This document shows, piece after piece, positions 35,201 through 42,800 of a stretch of 64,000 bases of DNA. The position numbers and the translations under genes are program-made. The DNA is taken from positions 62,001-126,000 of the forward strand of contig NZ_FRBP01000004.1 in assembly GCF_900142645.1 (NCBI RefSeq), read 5' to 3'. A model generated the notes under the pieces. The model saw only the letters and a program-made list of their open reading frames with translations, was not told the origin of the DNA and did not search any database. Source of the DNA: Eubacterium callanderi (GTDB lineage: Bacteria; Bacillota; Clostridia; Eubacteriales; Eubacteriaceae). The first letter of the stretch is position 1; every line of letters starts with the position of its first letter.

Positions 35201-35278
35201 TTCCCCAAGAGTGCGGAAAAGCTGAGCGCCATGGTCAAACGCTTTGACCAGGAAGGCAAAACTTCCTTCTGGAGCTAA
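32267..35278 (+). CDS. McrB-like AAA ATPase with DUF3578 domain, no McrC partner
   Basis: 1003 residues. Residues about 1-190 are a domain I do not recognise. About 200-485 resemble the MrcB N-terminal domain (DUF3578), especially 'VEEWTEIPWVAILDRSIT' and 'GVFVQYLLNKDTQKLYLTL'. A long acidic, proline-rich linker (about 490-600, many EEP/AEP repeats) follows. The C-terminal AAA domain has Walker A 'LTGIAGIGKSSLARLF', Walker B 'FLCLDEMNLAR' and 'IIGTVSSEETAFSLSRKVLDRA', the sensor region of McrB-type motors. McrBC restricts modified DNA, but no McrC-like nuclease gene is adjacent, so the effector may be fused, distant or absent. A role in DNA or stress defence is inferred. Confidence 0.8.
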   Translation: MIERNFGPNDAWKMLNDYTVTFITDQFVFRDGGMTIPAELNKFFGAESGETRVVFLFEGREFPSYIECGFGENSVNNIKLTWSKALSSKFIGLFPDYENFFANMTENQMEERPILQFEKLEADEFLVKMILPTDEALTKKQELFDYLGPSKTVVSFKSSYEMVFLKNYLEQADNRGKADVFMVSAGVKKFYEARETQRKSQDKNADKTIENVKEAGLDDVLAFLMDGPYALMAEKGFLVMETIDEHFYFALEVSMLDELSTDDKRLIIELLDQKIEHYFERMDGPGLQENLTSLMDEYGHYFTRDFRYSFKDILTDGIPGCIEALKFVDGDRYKVTGFAGVEEWTEIPWVAILDRSITRVPNTGVFVQYLLNKDTQKLYLTLFHGFKEIEEEALKTGQEDVKPVVAAALRPLVAEIQRRVDPRGFDTGSKDVDLYDDRFRESVIFYREYDRMVPGDTQLEQDLQEMLEVYNDYYERCILNLYPEEEEPEEPEAPEVHDEEVSEIDGAAEEPVTEAEAEVHEMEAAEIIEPENEERSVPEIIEWEPVEEAAEPVAETQPEHMASAPEPDQPEPASVAEQPVAEVSNEAPRKAARSISEAAYLETKRVMEESSAETEEVNAVERILERVENLVEEPVDIPGTLRQVGGYITAHGFTCTPGIVENLYLCLKAKPFVILTGIAGIGKSSLARLFAEAMGANTENGRYKQVPVRPDWKDSRGLLGYLDSSGRFVPGALNDFIKEAVDNPRKPYFLCLDEMNLARVEYYFSEILSVMETRRDREGRTVTDPLLGDEAFGRDELARERYGELYLPENLYIIGTVSSEETAFSLSRKVLDRASLIEIGQVSLHLQSPPRTMPEPIHLGNRFLKSDVLVLANCTRQRDMIQEVVTLLEAMNGILMKANAQIGYRVRDEICFYLLYNAEYGLMSQEDGLDHAILQKILPRIQGGGSAVESVLTDLFKICAGTRSGNAVRNYAGNRGGLFPKSAEKLSAMVKRFDQEGKTSFWS

Positions 35279-35311
35279 GCTGTCCACATATTCACATGTA
35301 TCCACCGATCT

Positions 35312-35443
35312 TGTGGATAAACTGTTGATGATGTGGATAGATACAAGATATTGAGATTTTGAAACGAGTATGTTTGAAAAATAACAAAATATAGATAGCA
35401 TCATTCAAAAAACACAGCGGTGCAAAAATTTCTCTGTGGATAA
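35312..35443. promoter_or_regulatory. Cluster of DnaA boxes
   Basis: TGTGGATAA, the reverse complement of the consensus box TTATCCACA, occurs perfectly at 35312-35320 and 35435-35443, with a one-mismatch copy TGTGGATAG at 35332-35340; weaker matches CTGTCCACA (35280-35288) and ATCCACC (35300-35306) flank them. No replication gene is nearby, so this is more likely a DnaA titration or regulatory site than the main origin. Confidence 0.6.
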
Positions 35444-35477
35444 TACTGGTGAGTCATTATTAAAACATAAATTAAGC

Positions 35478-35506
35478 TTGCGTTGTCCTCAACTTTGGAT
35501 TATAAT
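35478..35506 (+). promoter_or_regulatory. Promoter of an RNA-only transcript
   Basis: TTGCGT (35478-35483), a 17-base spacer and a perfect TATAAT (35501-35506). There is no open frame of note between it and the terminator at 35728, so it should drive a noncoding RNA. Confidence 0.7.
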
Positions 35507-35512
35507 AAGGCG

Positions 35513-35765
35513 ATGATGAAGCATCCGACAGATGTGTATCCAAAGCAGATGATTCCTTTTTATTGGAAAGTAAGGAGGGACTGTGACGGCCAGGCACTGC
35601 TGTAAACCTACCTTTCTCCACCTATCATGTTGTTAGATTTTCGAAAGCGAATGGCTCTTGTAGGAAACAGCACTCCCCAAACGGTGTTATGGCCCGCGGT
35701 TCCGGCCTTACCATTGATAAAAATTAAAACGCAGGGAAAGCTCAAGGTTTTCCCTGCGTTTTTTT
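35513..35765 (+). ncRNA. Candidate structured small RNA, about 250 nt (6S-like?)
   Basis: Bounded by a consensus promoter and a strong terminator. The RNA folds on paper into one long interrupted hairpin: GTAAGG (35570-35575) with CCTTAC, GGGACT with GGTTCC, GGCCA with TGGCC, TGCTGT with ACAGCA, CCTA with TAGG, each nested inside the former and separated by internal loops. A long irregular rod with a central bubble is the plan of 6S RNA, but I see no diagnostic sequence, so identity is open. No ORF or known riboswitch core is visible. The plus-strand gene downstream is 1.7 kb away. Confidence 0.55.
35728..35765. terminator. Strong terminator shared by the small RNA and the GntR gene
   Basis: AACGCAGGGAAA and TTTCCCTGCGTT pair perfectly (12 bp) around a 9-base loop, with TTTTTTT on the plus strand and AATTTTTATC on the minus strand. 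Confidence 0.93.
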
Positions 35766-37275
35766 AGTGTGAATTAAAATGAATAGAATCTGAGGCAAGG
35801 TTTAAAATTTCAAGCGCTGGTATCCGTATCGTTTCAGCGTCGGTCAGTCCTGCATCCATGAGCTTTTGACGTTTACGGATAAGAATATTCCAGCTGTTCA
35901 TTTCCAGCTGGCGGGCAAAGCTCTCTTTGTCACCAGATTTTAGCAGGCTAATCAGAAGGTCAAGTTCCTCACCCTTTGCGTCCATATCGGAGTCGCCAAG
36001 GTAACTTAACGGTATCCCCCAGGACATAATATGGATGAGCGGGCTGAAAATCGCCCGTATTTCAGAGTTTTTATGAGAATAAAACACAGTTTTTAAAATC
36101 TGTCCATGAGTATAGAGGTAGTTCCTGCTCTGGGTTTCCTGTTCATAGAGGCGGATGATCTCGTCAATTCTTTCAGGGGTGATTGCGTTAAAGCTTTCCT
36201 GGGCAACGGTACGGACGTTAATGGTGACGAGCTGGAGTCCCATGAGGTAAAAAATCAGGCTTTTACGAGTCCCGGGACTGGAAAGATCCAGACTTTCTAA
36301 AGGCTTGCGGTACAGGCTTATCCGCGTTCCGCATCCGTTTATGGTCTCAGTCATGCCAACACTATTTAACAATGCGATGGTTCTTCGGATGCTGATCAGG
36401 GAGACACCGTATTTTTCGGCAAGAGTAGCCGGTGTTGGCAGAAATTCCTGGTTTTTATAAACGCCTTTTCGTATATCCGCAATTATGCTAACTGCCACGT
36501 TATAATATACCTGTGGTCTGCCTGCCTGTATGTGCCATACAAAGGGCAGTTGGTTGGGATTTTTGCCAAACCGATCGGTTACCTCCTTGTTCAAAAGGCC
36601 GATCTGTTCCGATAAAAGGCGGCAGACTCTGGTGAGAACCTGGCACATGCCAGCGTAATCCCCGGTGGCCTTGAAATCGGACAACTGGCTGAAGCCGTTC
36701 AAAAAAGAGGCAAAGGTGCCCAGATCATAGGGAAGGCCAATGGCGCTCATCTTTTTGGGGGAAAGATAAGTAAACATGGAGGCATCCAGGTGTACGCTTT
36801 CCAAAAGAGGGTTTCCAAGACTTGCGAGGACAAATCGCAGAGGATAGAAGAAGGGCAGGCTGTCCTCAAAGCTCGTCTGCAGAAGCAAATCCATCAGCTT
36901 TTCGGAGTCCTTTGGCTTCATAAAATAAAAAGCATGGAGCAAGGTCTTGGCAAATATTCCGGGCAGAAAGGCACGAAGCTCCTCCAGAGCGTCATGGCGG
37001 GCGGTGAAATGTTCAATATAACGCTCGCGGCATTCATCGTCACTGTAGGTAATGGTAACGATGGCGGGCCTTCCCCTTGTCAGGCGGATAAAGCCGTCTC
37101 GTTCAAGATTAATGAGGGATTGCCGTACCGTGTTGATGGAAATATTAAACTGTCCGCTTATTTTTTCAATGGTTGGCAGGGAGTCTCCTTCCCGGTAAAG
37201 ACCAAAACGGATTTTGTTAGCGTAATGTTCATAAACAATTTGATAGAGATCTTGTGTATCTTTCAAGGTATTCAT
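35764..37275 (-). CDS. GntR-family regulator with two winged-helix domains
   Basis: 503 residues, about twice the usual size. Two GntR-type DNA-binding domains are seen: residues about 8-78 ('SLPTIEKISGQFNISINT' then 'LERDGFIRLTRGRPA') and about 255-325 ('FLPTPATLAEKYGVSLISI' then 'LNSVGMTETINGCGTRIS'). Each is followed by a helical region of about 170 residues without a known sensor (not FadR, UTRA or aminotransferase type). The tandem arrangement looks like an internal duplication and may let one protein bridge two sites. No target is obvious; the divergent gene at 37468 is a candidate. Confidence 0.82.
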   Translation of the reverse strand: MNTLKDTQDLYQIVYEHYANKIRFGLYREGDSLPTIEKISGQFNISINTVRQSLINLERDGFIRLTRGRPAIVTITYSDDECRERYIEHFTARHDALEELRAFLPGIFAKTLLHAFYFMKPKDSEKLMDLLLQTSFEDSLPFFYPLRFVLASLGNPLLESVHLDASMFTYLSPKKMSAIGLPYDLGTFASFLNGFSQLSDFKATGDYAGMCQVLTRVCRLLSEQIGLLNKEVTDRFGKNPNQLPFVWHIQAGRPQVYYNVAVSIIADIRKGVYKNQEFLPTPATLAEKYGVSLISIRRTIALLNSVGMTETINGCGTRISLYRKPLESLDLSSPGTRKSLIFYLMGLQLVTINVRTVAQESFNAITPERIDEIIRLYEQETQSRNYLYTHGQILKTVFYSHKNSEIRAIFSPLIHIMSWGIPLSYLGDSDMDAKGEELDLLISLLKSGDKESFARQLEMNSWNILIRKRQKLMDAGLTDAETIRIPALEILNLASDSIHFNSH

Positions 37276-37467
37276 CCTTTATATTTAGTGTATAATCTAT
37301 ATTTTACCATTTATAGCCTCAAAATACCATGAATTGAGCGGCGAAATGCAATGCGGTTATGATTAAGGTGTAAAAAGAAAAAACTTCACCAAACGGTCAC
37401 ATTGCTGTCAGAAAGCCATCAGATTGGTTTGGTATCCTATTGATTATCAATTTACAAAGGAGTTAAC
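37276..37467. promoter_or_regulatory. Divergent promoter region with ACCAAAC/GTTTGGT repeat
   Basis: ACCAAAC (37389-37395) and GGTTTGGT (37426-37433) form an inverted repeat about 30 bases apart between the GntR gene and the membrane-protein gene. It is a plausible operator for the tandem GntR protein. TTTACAAAGGAG supplies the ribosome site for 37468. Confidence 0.35.
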
Positions 37468-37968
37468 ATGAAAACGGAAGCTAAAAAGAAGAATAAAGCC
37501 AGTTTGGCCCTCTACATTGCCGCTGTGCTTTTCGGTATTTACGCAATTTTTTCCTTAATTAATACGGCTCTCTATATTTCAAATTTGATCAGTACCCAGT
37601 ATATTACGGTATCTGAGAGCCTGACGGATATCATCGTTTATTTTGTCACTAATTGCGGTCCGTATATTTTCTATGCAGCTGCCCTGGGAGGTATGGGGTA
37701 TCTGGTAGAAATGACAGCAGGACCCCGCAGGGAAAAATCAGCTGCGGATGAGAGTCAGACAGAGGAGAATACGGCAGAGATAACCCCGGATGCCGATCTG
37801 AGTTCAGCGATGGAAACCATTGTGGATGAAGCAGCACCGGAGGAAGAAAGCACTGGAGAACCAGCAGCTTCTGGAGAAGCCGAAGCCAAACCGGAAGCAG
37901 ATTCAGACGAAAAAGAGAACAGTGATAAAGAGGCGTCAGAGCTTTCAGATATTGAGAAAGCTATTTAG
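37468..37968 (+). CDS. Two-helix membrane protein with acidic tail
   Basis: 166 residues, ATG at 37468 after AAAGGAG. Two hydrophobic segments (about 12-36 and 60-85) are followed by a strongly acidic, low-complexity tail of about 80 residues rich in Glu, Ala and Asp. No known family. Topology is likely hairpin-like with the acidic tail in the cytoplasm. Divergent from the GntR regulator and possibly controlled by it. A hairpin with a T-tract follows. Confidence 0.65.
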   Translation: MKTEAKKKNKASLALYIAAVLFGIYAIFSLINTALYISNLISTQYITVSESLTDIIVYFVTNCGPYIFYAAALGGMGYLVEMTAGPRREKSAADESQTEENTAEITPDADLSSAMETIVDEAAPEEESTGEPAASGEAEAKPEADSDEKENSDKEASELSDIEKAI

Positions 37969-38011
37969 ACCCTGTAAAAACAGAATATATGTTATTATCT
38001 ATAACCATAAG

Positions 38012-38041
38012 ACCGTCCGCCATCATGGCAGGCGGTTTTTG
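38012..38041 (+). terminator. Terminator of the membrane-protein gene
   Basis: CCGCC and GGCGG pair around a 9-base loop and precede TTTTTG. Confidence 0.7.
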
Positions 38042-38199
38042 TGTTACTGCCCTAAAAATAATCATAAAATACGGTAAACTGTAATTAAAAATAAAATTTA
38101 CAGGAAAAAATGAAAAAAAATAGAATAAATGATAGATTTCATCTATCTAATTAATTATTTTTATGATAAAATATACAAAATACATGGGAGGTAACAGTG

Positions 38200-38550
38200 A
38201 TGGATGGGATTACTAATCAAAAAGAATACGTTGAGAAAAACGCACGTATTGTTGAAGAAAAAATAGCCTCTGTTGAAAAGCTGATCCAGGCTGGAGAAGA
38301 CAAAACAATTGTACGCGCTGCTTTTAAGGAGCTAAAGCAATTTGTGCGCACAGAATATGATACTTTTCATAAAAAGAAGTATTTTGGGACCTACATCTTT
38401 GACTGCTATCACCCTCTGGTTGAAGGCATTCATTTGTCTGCCCTGGGAGAAACGCGTGTCAACGCTACAGTGGAAAACATTCAGGAGGCGGTTCAGGAGG
38501 CGCGTGCAGTATTGGAAAGCTGGCGTGCGGACGCCAATGACGAACAGTAA
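38200..38550 (+). CDS. Unknown small soluble protein
   Basis: 116 residues from the ATG at 38200, eight bases after GGGAGG (a GTG 3 bases earlier is less well placed). The first half is a charged helix pair ('RIVEEKIASVEKLIQAGED'), the second half 'FDCYHPLVEGIHLSALGE' followed by another amphipathic helix. No domain recognised. It stands alone between terminators. The shared terminator with mrnC begins two bases after the stop. Confidence 0.6.
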   Translation: MDGITNQKEYVEKNARIVEEKIASVEKLIQAGEDKTIVRAAFKELKQFVRTEYDTFHKKKYFGTYIFDCYHPLVEGIHLSALGETRVNATVENIQEAVQEARAVLESWRADANDEQ

Positions 38551-38551
38551 A

Positions 38552-38583
38552 AAGGCCCTGCTTTAATCAATAAGCAGGGCCTT
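38552..38583. terminator. Bidirectional terminator between 38200 gene and mrnC
   Basis: AAGGCCCTGCTT pairs perfectly with AAGCAGGGCCTT (12 bp) and has A-rich 5' and T-rich 3' flanks, so it works for both convergent genes. Confidence 0.93.
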
Positions 38584-38586
38584 ATT

Positions 38587-39006
38587 TTATTCGGACAGCA
38601 GGTTGATGCCGCGCACCATCAGCTCTTCAAGCCGTTCCTTCTGACCGGTAAGCTCAAGATAACCGACAAGGGCCTCGAGACCGGTGGCGTAACGATAGTC
38701 GATGGTTCTGGCATGTTTGGGTACATGGGAGCGGGTATTGCGGCCACGTCTTACAATAGTCTGCTCCTCATCGGTCAGAGAGTCCATGAGGGCCAGCGCC
38801 ATTTTGGACTGTCCGTCGGCCCTGACGTACTTTATGGATTCCTTTGTCAGGTGGTTAACATTGGAGATACCGCCAGATACCAGAAAACGACGGATATACT
38901 CGGAATAAACACCATCGCCGATATAGGCAAGGGTCAATGGATTGAGGGCCCTTGCCTCAGCGATGGTGTATTTTTTTTGCAGACGTTGTTTTACGCTTTC
39001 TTCCAT
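38587..39006 (-). CDS. mrnC: Mini-ribonuclease III
   Basis: 139 residues: an RNase III catalytic domain without a dsRNA-binding domain, which defines Mini-III. '[20 protein letters not shown]' (split about residues 22-42) has the signature acidic Asp, and '[19 protein letters not shown]' and '[16 protein letters not shown]' match the second motif with its Glu. It matures 23S rRNA ends in Bacillus. It overlaps the end of cysS by 16 bases, the classical cysS-mrnC arrangement of Firmicutes. Confidence 0.93.
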   Translation of the reverse strand: MEESVKQRLQKKYTIAEARALNPLTLAYIGDGVYSEYIRRFLVSGGISNVNHLTKESIKYVRADGQSKMALALMDSLTDEEQTIVRRGRNTRSHVPKHARTIDYRYATGLEALVGYLELTGQKERLEELMVRGINLLSE

Positions 39007-40388
39007 TTGACTCCTTCGCGCGTATCTTCAAGTATAATGCCTTTGGCCAGCAGCGCGTCGCGAATTTCATCGGCCAGAGAAAAATCCTTATTTTTACGGG
39101 CTTCCTGGCGCTGAGCGATGAGGGCTTCAACCTCAGCTTCCAGATCCGTTTCTTTTTCCTTTGCTGCCAGCCCAATAACGCCGGTCAGCTCCTTAAAAAG
39201 ATCCAGTGCGGCTTTTACCGCCTCTCTGGAAGAGGCTTCGCTCAGATTGGAGTTGGTATCCCGTACCAGCTCAAAAATGGCGGCTATGGCGTCGGCAGTA
39301 TTCAGGTCGTCGTTCATGGCGTCAATAAAACCTTTTTTGTATTGGGCCAGATTGTCCATCCATGTTTTTTCATCTTCGCTGGCGGCTTCTGACTTGTTGT
39401 TTTCAAGCAGATATTCCATCTGGTATTTGGCATTGTAGAGCCGCTCCAGAGCGTTCTGGGCTTGTCCCAGCAGCTCGTCGGAGAAGTTGACAGGACTTCT
39501 GTAGTGAGCCATAAGCATGAACATGCGAACCACTTCCAAATCATAGTGCTTGGCGATGTCGCGCACAGTAAAGAAGTTGCCCTTGGATTTGGACATTTTT
39601 TCATTGTTGATGTTGATATACCCGTTGTGGACCCAGTAGTTGGCAAACTTGCAGCCACAGGAACCCTCGGACTGGGCGATCTCATTTTCGTGGTGGGGGA
39701 AGATCAGATCCTGGCCGCCGCCATGAATATCAATGCTTTCCCCCAGATGCTTGCGGGACATGGCGGAGCATTCGATGTGCCAGCCTGGGCGTCCCTGGCC
39801 CCAGGGGCTTTCCCAGTAGGGTTCTCCATCCTTTTTCTTCTTCCAGAGAGCAAAATCCAGAGGACTGCGTTTTTCGTCGTTCACATCGATACGCGCGCCG
39901 GATTTCAGATCGTCGATGGACTGCTTGGAGAGCTTTCCGTAGTCGTGAAAATGGTCGACCTGATAGTAGACATTGCCGTCCACGTTGTAGGCCAGCCCGC
40001 GTGCCTCAAGCTCTTTAATCATTTCGATGATCTCAGGCATGTGGTCGCTGACACGCGGGTGCACGTCCGCCCGGCGGATGCCCAGAGCGTCGGCATCCTT
40101 GAAGTATTCTGCAATGTACTTGTCAGCGACTTCGGCAGCGGTAATACCTTCCTCAATGCTGCGGTTGATGATTTTGTCGTCCACATCGGTAAAGTTCTGG
40201 ACAAACTTGACATCGTAGCCGATATATTCTAAAAAACGTCTGAGCACGTCAAAGACGATGAAGGGACGGGCGTTGCCGATATGAAAGTAATTATAAACAG
40301 TCGGCCCGCAGGAGTACATCCGTACCTTGCCTTCTTCAATGGGAACAAACGCTTCCTTTTTCTGGGTAAGGGTATTGTATAATTTCAT
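38991..40388 (-). CDS. cysS: Cysteinyl-tRNA synthetase
   Basis: 465 residues, class I synthetase. '[14 protein letters not shown]' is the HIGH motif, '[14 protein letters not shown]' the KMSKS loop, and Cys/His residues 'YSCGPTVYN', 'IECSAMSR' and '[12 protein letters not shown]' bind the active-site zinc. It charges tRNA-Cys in the cytoplasm. No T-box leader is evident in the 177-bp upstream region. mrnC follows with overlap. Confidence 0.96.
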   Translation of the reverse strand: MKLYNTLTQKKEAFVPIEEGKVRMYSCGPTVYNYFHIGNARPFIVFDVLRRFLEYIGYDVKFVQNFTDVDDKIINRSIEEGITAAEVADKYIAEYFKDADALGIRRADVHPRVSDHMPEIIEMIKELEARGLAYNVDGNVYYQVDHFHDYGKLSKQSIDDLKSGARIDVNDEKRSPLDFALWKKKKDGEPYWESPWGQGRPGWHIECSAMSRKHLGESIDIHGGGQDLIFPHHENEIAQSEGSCGCKFANYWVHNGYININNEKMSKSKGNFFTVRDIAKHYDLEVVRMFMLMAHYRSPVNFSDELLGQAQNALERLYNAKYQMEYLLENNKSEAASEDEKTWMDNLAQYKKGFIDAMNDDLNTADAIAAIFELVRDTNSNLSEASSREAVKAALDLFKELTGVIGLAAKEKETDLEAEVEALIAQRQEARKNKDFSLADEIRDALLAKGIILEDTREGVKWKKA

Positions 40389-40565
40389 GGCTTTCTCCTT
40401 CTTTATTTTTTACGATTGTGTTTATTATAGCATAGGCAGAGCGGTTTTCCTATAAAGGAAATAAAAATCTGTTTACGTTCTCATGGAAAAGTATTGTATA
40501 CGGGCAGGAGGGGCGTGGTATAATGATTAAAAGGTTTGTAAATTTAGAATTGAAAAGAGATAAAA

Positions 40566-41531
40566 ATGCAGTATTTAAGCCGTTTTAATGTTTTTATCGA
40601 AAAGTGGATGCCGCTGGTTACGCCATCCTGTCTGTTCATTGGGGTTATTTTCGCGGCGTGGCTGGGTCGGTTTGCGCCATTGGTACCGTGGCTTTTTGCT
40701 TTTATGACCTTTGCGGGCAGCCTTAGTTCCGGGTTCCGGGATATGAAGAAGATCGCCATGCATCCGATTTCGCTGATCGTGGTTCTGCTGATCCTGCATA
40801 TCGTGGTGCCGGTTACCGCTTTTCTGGTGGGCAGCCTGATTTTTGATGATCCGCTGCTGGTCACCGGGATCGTTCTGGAGTTCATTGTGCCCACAGGCAT
40901 TGTGAGTCTGGTCTGGGTCAATATTTACCACGGCAATTCGGCGCTGACGCTCTCTATCATTCTCATAGATACGCTGGTCGCGCCCTTTCTGGTGCCCTTC
41001 AGCCTGCATGTGCTCATGGGTTCGGCAGTGGAGATTTCGGTTGCCGGCATGATGAAGGATCTGGTGCTGATGATCGCTGTTCCAGCGCTGCTGGCTATGG
41101 CACTCAATCATGCCACAAGGGGGCGTGTCAAGCATACACTGTCTCCAAAGCTTGCGCCTTTCAGTAAAATAGGACTCATTCTGGTCGTCATCATCAACTC
41201 TACCAAGGTCGCCCCTTTTTTCAGCCAGATGACGCCTGCTCTGCTGTTGGTAACTCTCGTCATCTTTTTGCTGGCAGTCAGTGGCTTTTTCTGGGGGTTT
41301 CTGGCCTCCAAAATCTTTAAGGAGGACAATGACGGGCGGGGCTCCATGATCTTTAACAGCGGTATGCGCAACATCAGCGCCGGGGCTGTGATCGCCGGGC
41401 AGTATTTTCCGCCCGAGGTCATGTTTCCAGTTATGATCGGGACTCTGTTTCAGCAGATTCTGGCTGCCATGGCGGGCTTCTGCCTGGACCGGCTAGCGAG
41501 CCGCGAACGTGTTGTCGAGAAAGTATCTTAA
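40566..41531 (+). CDS. Bile acid:sodium symporter (BASS) family transporter
   Basis: 321 residues with about nine to ten hydrophobic segments. The BASS fold is supported by 'EFIVPTGIVSLVWVNIYHG' (the substrate-site region, near residue 100) and 'MIFNSGMRNISAGAVIAGQ' (near 265), the conserved crossover motifs with Asn and Gly. Related proteins carry bile acids, pantoate or other organic anions with sodium. The ligand cannot be read here. The start has AGAGATAAAA as a weak ribosome site. It is single, between cysS and yaaA. Confidence 0.85.
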   Translation: MQYLSRFNVFIEKWMPLVTPSCLFIGVIFAAWLGRFAPLVPWLFAFMTFAGSLSSGFRDMKKIAMHPISLIVVLLILHIVVPVTAFLVGSLIFDDPLLVTGIVLEFIVPTGIVSLVWVNIYHGNSALTLSIILIDTLVAPFLVPFSLHVLMGSAVEISVAGMMKDLVLMIAVPALLAMALNHATRGRVKHTLSPKLAPFSKIGLILVVIINSTKVAPFFSQMTPALLLVTLVIFLLAVSGFFWGFLASKIFKEDNDGRGSMIFNSGMRNISAGAVIAGQYFPPEVMFPVMIGTLFQQILAAMAGFCLDRLASRERVVEKVS

Positions 41532-41624
41532 TAAAGCTTGAAAATTTATCAATCTGCTCTCGTATGAGGGCTTTTTTTAGTGTATACTATATAGAAATAC
41601 AAAAACGAAAGAGGGTGTGTACGG

Positions 41625-42377
41625 ATGAAGATGATTTTATCGCCTGCCAAGAATCTCAGAACCTTTGAACTGCCAGGTGCGGTAACCAGTCTGCCGGTGT
41701 TTGAAGCAAAAACGGCAGAGCTGGCGGATATTCTTAAAGCCATGACAGAGGATGATTTTAAGGCGGCAATGCAGCTGAGTGATCAGCTGGCAGCTCTCAA
41801 CAGAGATCGTTTTGCGGCATTTCGGTTTGATACAGACGGCACACCGGCCCTGCTGGCCTACGATGGACAGCAGTACAAAGCTCTGGCGGCCGAAACCTTC
41901 ACGCCGGAGGACTGGCAGTACGCAAATGCGCATCTGCGGATTCTCGATGCTCTCTACGGTGTGCTGAAGCCCCTTGACAGCATTTATCCCTACCGGCTGG
42001 AAATGAAAAATAAAATTCTGAAAAAACAGTCCCTGTATGCCTTCTGGGGTGATTTGATCTACCGGGAGATTACAGGTGGGGGAGATCTGCCTATTGTGAA
42101 CCTGACCTCCGGCGAGTATGGCAGGGCGGTCGAAAAGCATCTGAAATCTCCGGATGAAATGATTACCTGCACCTTTAAGGTCATGAAAAACGGCGAACCT
42201 AAAACTCATTCTACCCAGTCCAAGCAGGCAAGAGGCCTGATGGCAGGCTGGATTATCCGTAATCGGGCAAAGAGCACTGAGACATTAAGAGGCTTTGATG
42301 CGGATGGTTACCATCTGGATGAAGCGCTTTCGTCTGACAGTGAACTTGTCTTTGTGAAAGACCTTTCACAAAGGTGA
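41625..42377 (+). CDS. yaaA: YaaA-family peroxide-stress protein
   Basis: 250 residues beginning 'MKMILSPAKNLRTFE', the family signature 'MxIxxSPAK'. 'LIYREITGGGDLPIVNL' and 'THSTQSKQARGLMAGWIIR' are conserved later motifs. In E. coli YaaA lowers free iron during peroxide stress and binds DNA. An anaerobe that meets oxygen would benefit similarly (inference). Monocistronic; the end contains a weak hairpin followed by TTTTTTG. Confidence 0.92.
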   Translation: MKMILSPAKNLRTFELPGAVTSLPVFEAKTAELADILKAMTEDDFKAAMQLSDQLAALNRDRFAAFRFDTDGTPALLAYDGQQYKALAAETFTPEDWQYANAHLRILDALYGVLKPLDSIYPYRLEMKNKILKKQSLYAFWGDLIYREITGGGDLPIVNLTSGEYGRAVEKHLKSPDEMITCTFKVMKNGEPKTHSTQSKQARGLMAGWIIRNRAKSTETLRGFDADGYHLDEALSSDSELVFVKDLSQR

Positions 42378-42392
42378 TTTTTTGATATTTCT

Positions 42393-42420
42393 TTGCTTTA
42401 GCTGTTCAGCATGATATAAT
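42393..42420 (+). promoter_or_regulatory. Promoter of the TrpR-like/aminotransferase operon
   Basis: TTGCTT (42393-42398), 16 bases, TATAAT (42415-42420), about 85 bases ahead of the first gene of the block running to ispD. Confidence 0.6.
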
Positions 42421-42506
42421 AATCCCATACGCTTTAATGGAGTATAAGATAATTTTAAGTGTTATCAAAGATAATGATTTTAATTTAAGAAAACAGAGGT
42501 AAAACC

Positions 42507-42800
42507 ATGGATACAAATGATAAACGCAAAATGTTGGCTCAGGCCATTCTATCAATCGAATCAGAAGAAGAATGTTTTGAACTGTTAGAGGATATCTGTA
42601 CAATAAAAGAGGTTGACGATATGGCCAACCGTTTTCAAATCGCCCTTTTATTATATGAAGGAAAAACCTTTATCGACGTAGAAAACCAGACCGGCGCAAG
42701 CTCTGCGACCATCAGCCGTGTCAACCGCTGCCTGAAGCATGGAAAGGGGTACCGTCAGATTATCGAGAGGATGTTTGACCAAAATGAAGGTGAGGATTAA
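42507..42800 (+). CDS. YerC/YecD-type TrpR-related DNA-binding protein
   Basis: 97 residues. The TrpR-fold helix-turn-helix is 'GKTFIDVENQTGASSATIS' followed by 'RVNRCLKHG' (about residues 50-80), diagnostic for the YerC/YecD branch. Despite the fold it is not known to bind tryptophan; members are small transcription factors of unknown effector. Its stop overlaps the ATG of the aminotransferase gene by one base, so the two are cotranscribed and perhaps it controls that operon. Confidence 0.88.
   Translation: MDTNDKRKMLAQAILSIESEEECFELLEDICTIKEVDDMANRFQIALLLYEGKTFIDVENQTGASSATISRVNRCLKHGKGYRQIIERMFDQNEGED

Noticed and set aside
35279-35763. Chromosomal replication origin at the DnaA boxes
   Set aside because: No dnaA, dnaN, rpmH or other origin neighbours and no clear AT-rich unwinding element next to the boxes.
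40389-40565. T-box leader for cysS
   Set aside because: The AGGGTGGNACCGCG-type T-box sequence is absent on the minus strand, and the region is short.
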